In this document: one piece after another, positions 55,560 to 55,647 of the stretch
How the letters are laid out: the number at the start of each line of letters is the position of its first letter
How positions within the stretch are numbered: the stretch's first letter is position 1
Source of the DNA: Bryobacterales bacterium
Lineage (GTDB): Bacteria; Acidobacteriota; Terriglobia; Bryobacterales; Bryobacteraceae
Assembly: GCA_020851555.1 (NCBI GenBank)
Contig: JADZCM010000004.1
Coordinates: 1 to 55,647, forward strand
Direction of reading: 5' to 3'
Length of the DNA: 55,647 bases
Position numbers and translations under genes: made by a program
The notes under the pieces: generated by a model
Seen by the model: the letters and a program-made list of their open reading frames with translations, nothing else
Told to the model about the DNA's origin: nothing
The model's database searches: none

Positions 55560-55647
55560 AAATTCCCCACCCATAGCCTCTTCACTTCTTTCGTTTTGGG
55601 CTAACGGAAGGAGGCCGTAGGCCGACTGGAGTTAGCCCAAAACGAGC
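55521..55647. mobile_element. Probable end of an IS21-type insertion sequence (cut by the window edge)
   Basis: Starts TGTCAACGCC. Two copies of a 20-base unit, CGCCGGTTGAATAATCCCCA (55527-55546) and CGCCGGTTGAAAATTCCCCA (55550-55569), repeat with a 23-base period and two mismatches. Multiple terminal repeats behind a TG end are typical of IS21 elements, and I recall very similar sequences at IS21-family ends. The transposase genes would lie beyond the window. Confidence 0.5.
55591..55645. repeat. 15-base perfect inverted repeat at the right edge
   Basis: TCGTTTTGGGCTAAC (55591-55605) is the exact reverse complement of GTTAGCCCAAAACGA (55631-55645), separated by 25 bases. It lies inside the putative insertion-sequence end and could form a hairpin that blocks read-through into the element. 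Confidence 0.7.

Noticed and set aside
55527..55569. Two 20-base repeats considered as a CRISPR array
   Set aside because: Only two units with a 23-base period leave a 3-base spacer, which is not a CRISPR layout.

Overview
The window reads as a piece of a GC-rich bacterial chromosome. Gene content points to Acidobacteriota, probably the Solibacter/Bryobacter branch: five Gfo/Idh/MocA oxidoreductases (four with twin-arginine-like leaders), an SRP/rpsP/trmD operon that runs on into lepB and glgP, a tannase-family esterase, an ATP/ADP-carrier-like transporter and several secreted proteins of unknown function. The lineage is an inference from gene content; there is no rRNA gene here, and I saw no tRNA, CRISPR array or phage module by eye.

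Layout. 1-126: tail of an IS4-type transposase, directly followed by an OsmC-like gene. 567-9965: mostly + strand housekeeping and metabolic genes (a CMP-kinase-like two-part protein, rlmB, a Gfo/Idh/MocA enzyme with a TIM-barrel partner, asnS, arginase, ddl, an S41 protease). 10160-17758: an exported Gfo/Idh/MocA enzyme, carB, a cytosolic Gfo/Idh/MocA enzyme, a zinc alcohol/polyol dehydrogenase and a nine-cysteine zinc-ribbon protein. 18007-26007: one long minus-strand operon, ffh-rpsP-khpA-rimM-trmD-rplS-rnhB-(membrane protein)-lepB-glgP, with many overlapping or abutting genes. 26242-34591: a + strand carbohydrate cluster made of an SSF symporter, an 80-residue membrane protein, a fucose/arabinose-type isomerase, a ribulokinase and two tandem exported oxidoreductases. 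34679-41537: a surface-polysaccharide-type set (two methyltransferases, a glutamine-dependent asparagine-synthase-like amidotransferase, polysaccharide deacetylase, glycosyltransferase, DegT aminotransferase). 41534-46096: aspartokinase-cmk, a zincin and biosynthetic arginine decarboxylase. 46127-52086: an SDR epimerase, a nucleotide-carrier-like transporter, a tannase/feruloyl esterase, a putative permuted papain-fold protein and a thioredoxin-like protein.

The right-hand 3.5 kb is the most disturbed part. A PEGA-domain gene has had a 523-bp piece of its 3' end copied 1,295 bp away (about 96% identical). Next to it lie a small secreted basic protein and a TIMP/NTR-like secreted protein whose reading frame runs into what looks like the end of an IS21-type element. 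The window is therefore bounded by insertion-sequence material on both sides, as expected if it is a contig broken at repeats.

Working together: the carbohydrate cluster imports and phosphorylates a pentose or 6-deoxy sugar, while the exported oxidoreductases probably act on sugars in the periplasm. Arginine can be directed to ornithine (arginase) or agmatine (speA). I found no obvious new defence or mobile system. The best candidates for something undescribed are the kinase/ParB-like protein, the small membrane protein of the sugar cluster, the zinc-ribbon protein, the permuted papain-like protein and the pair of exported oxidoreductases with Gly/Pro-rich insertions.
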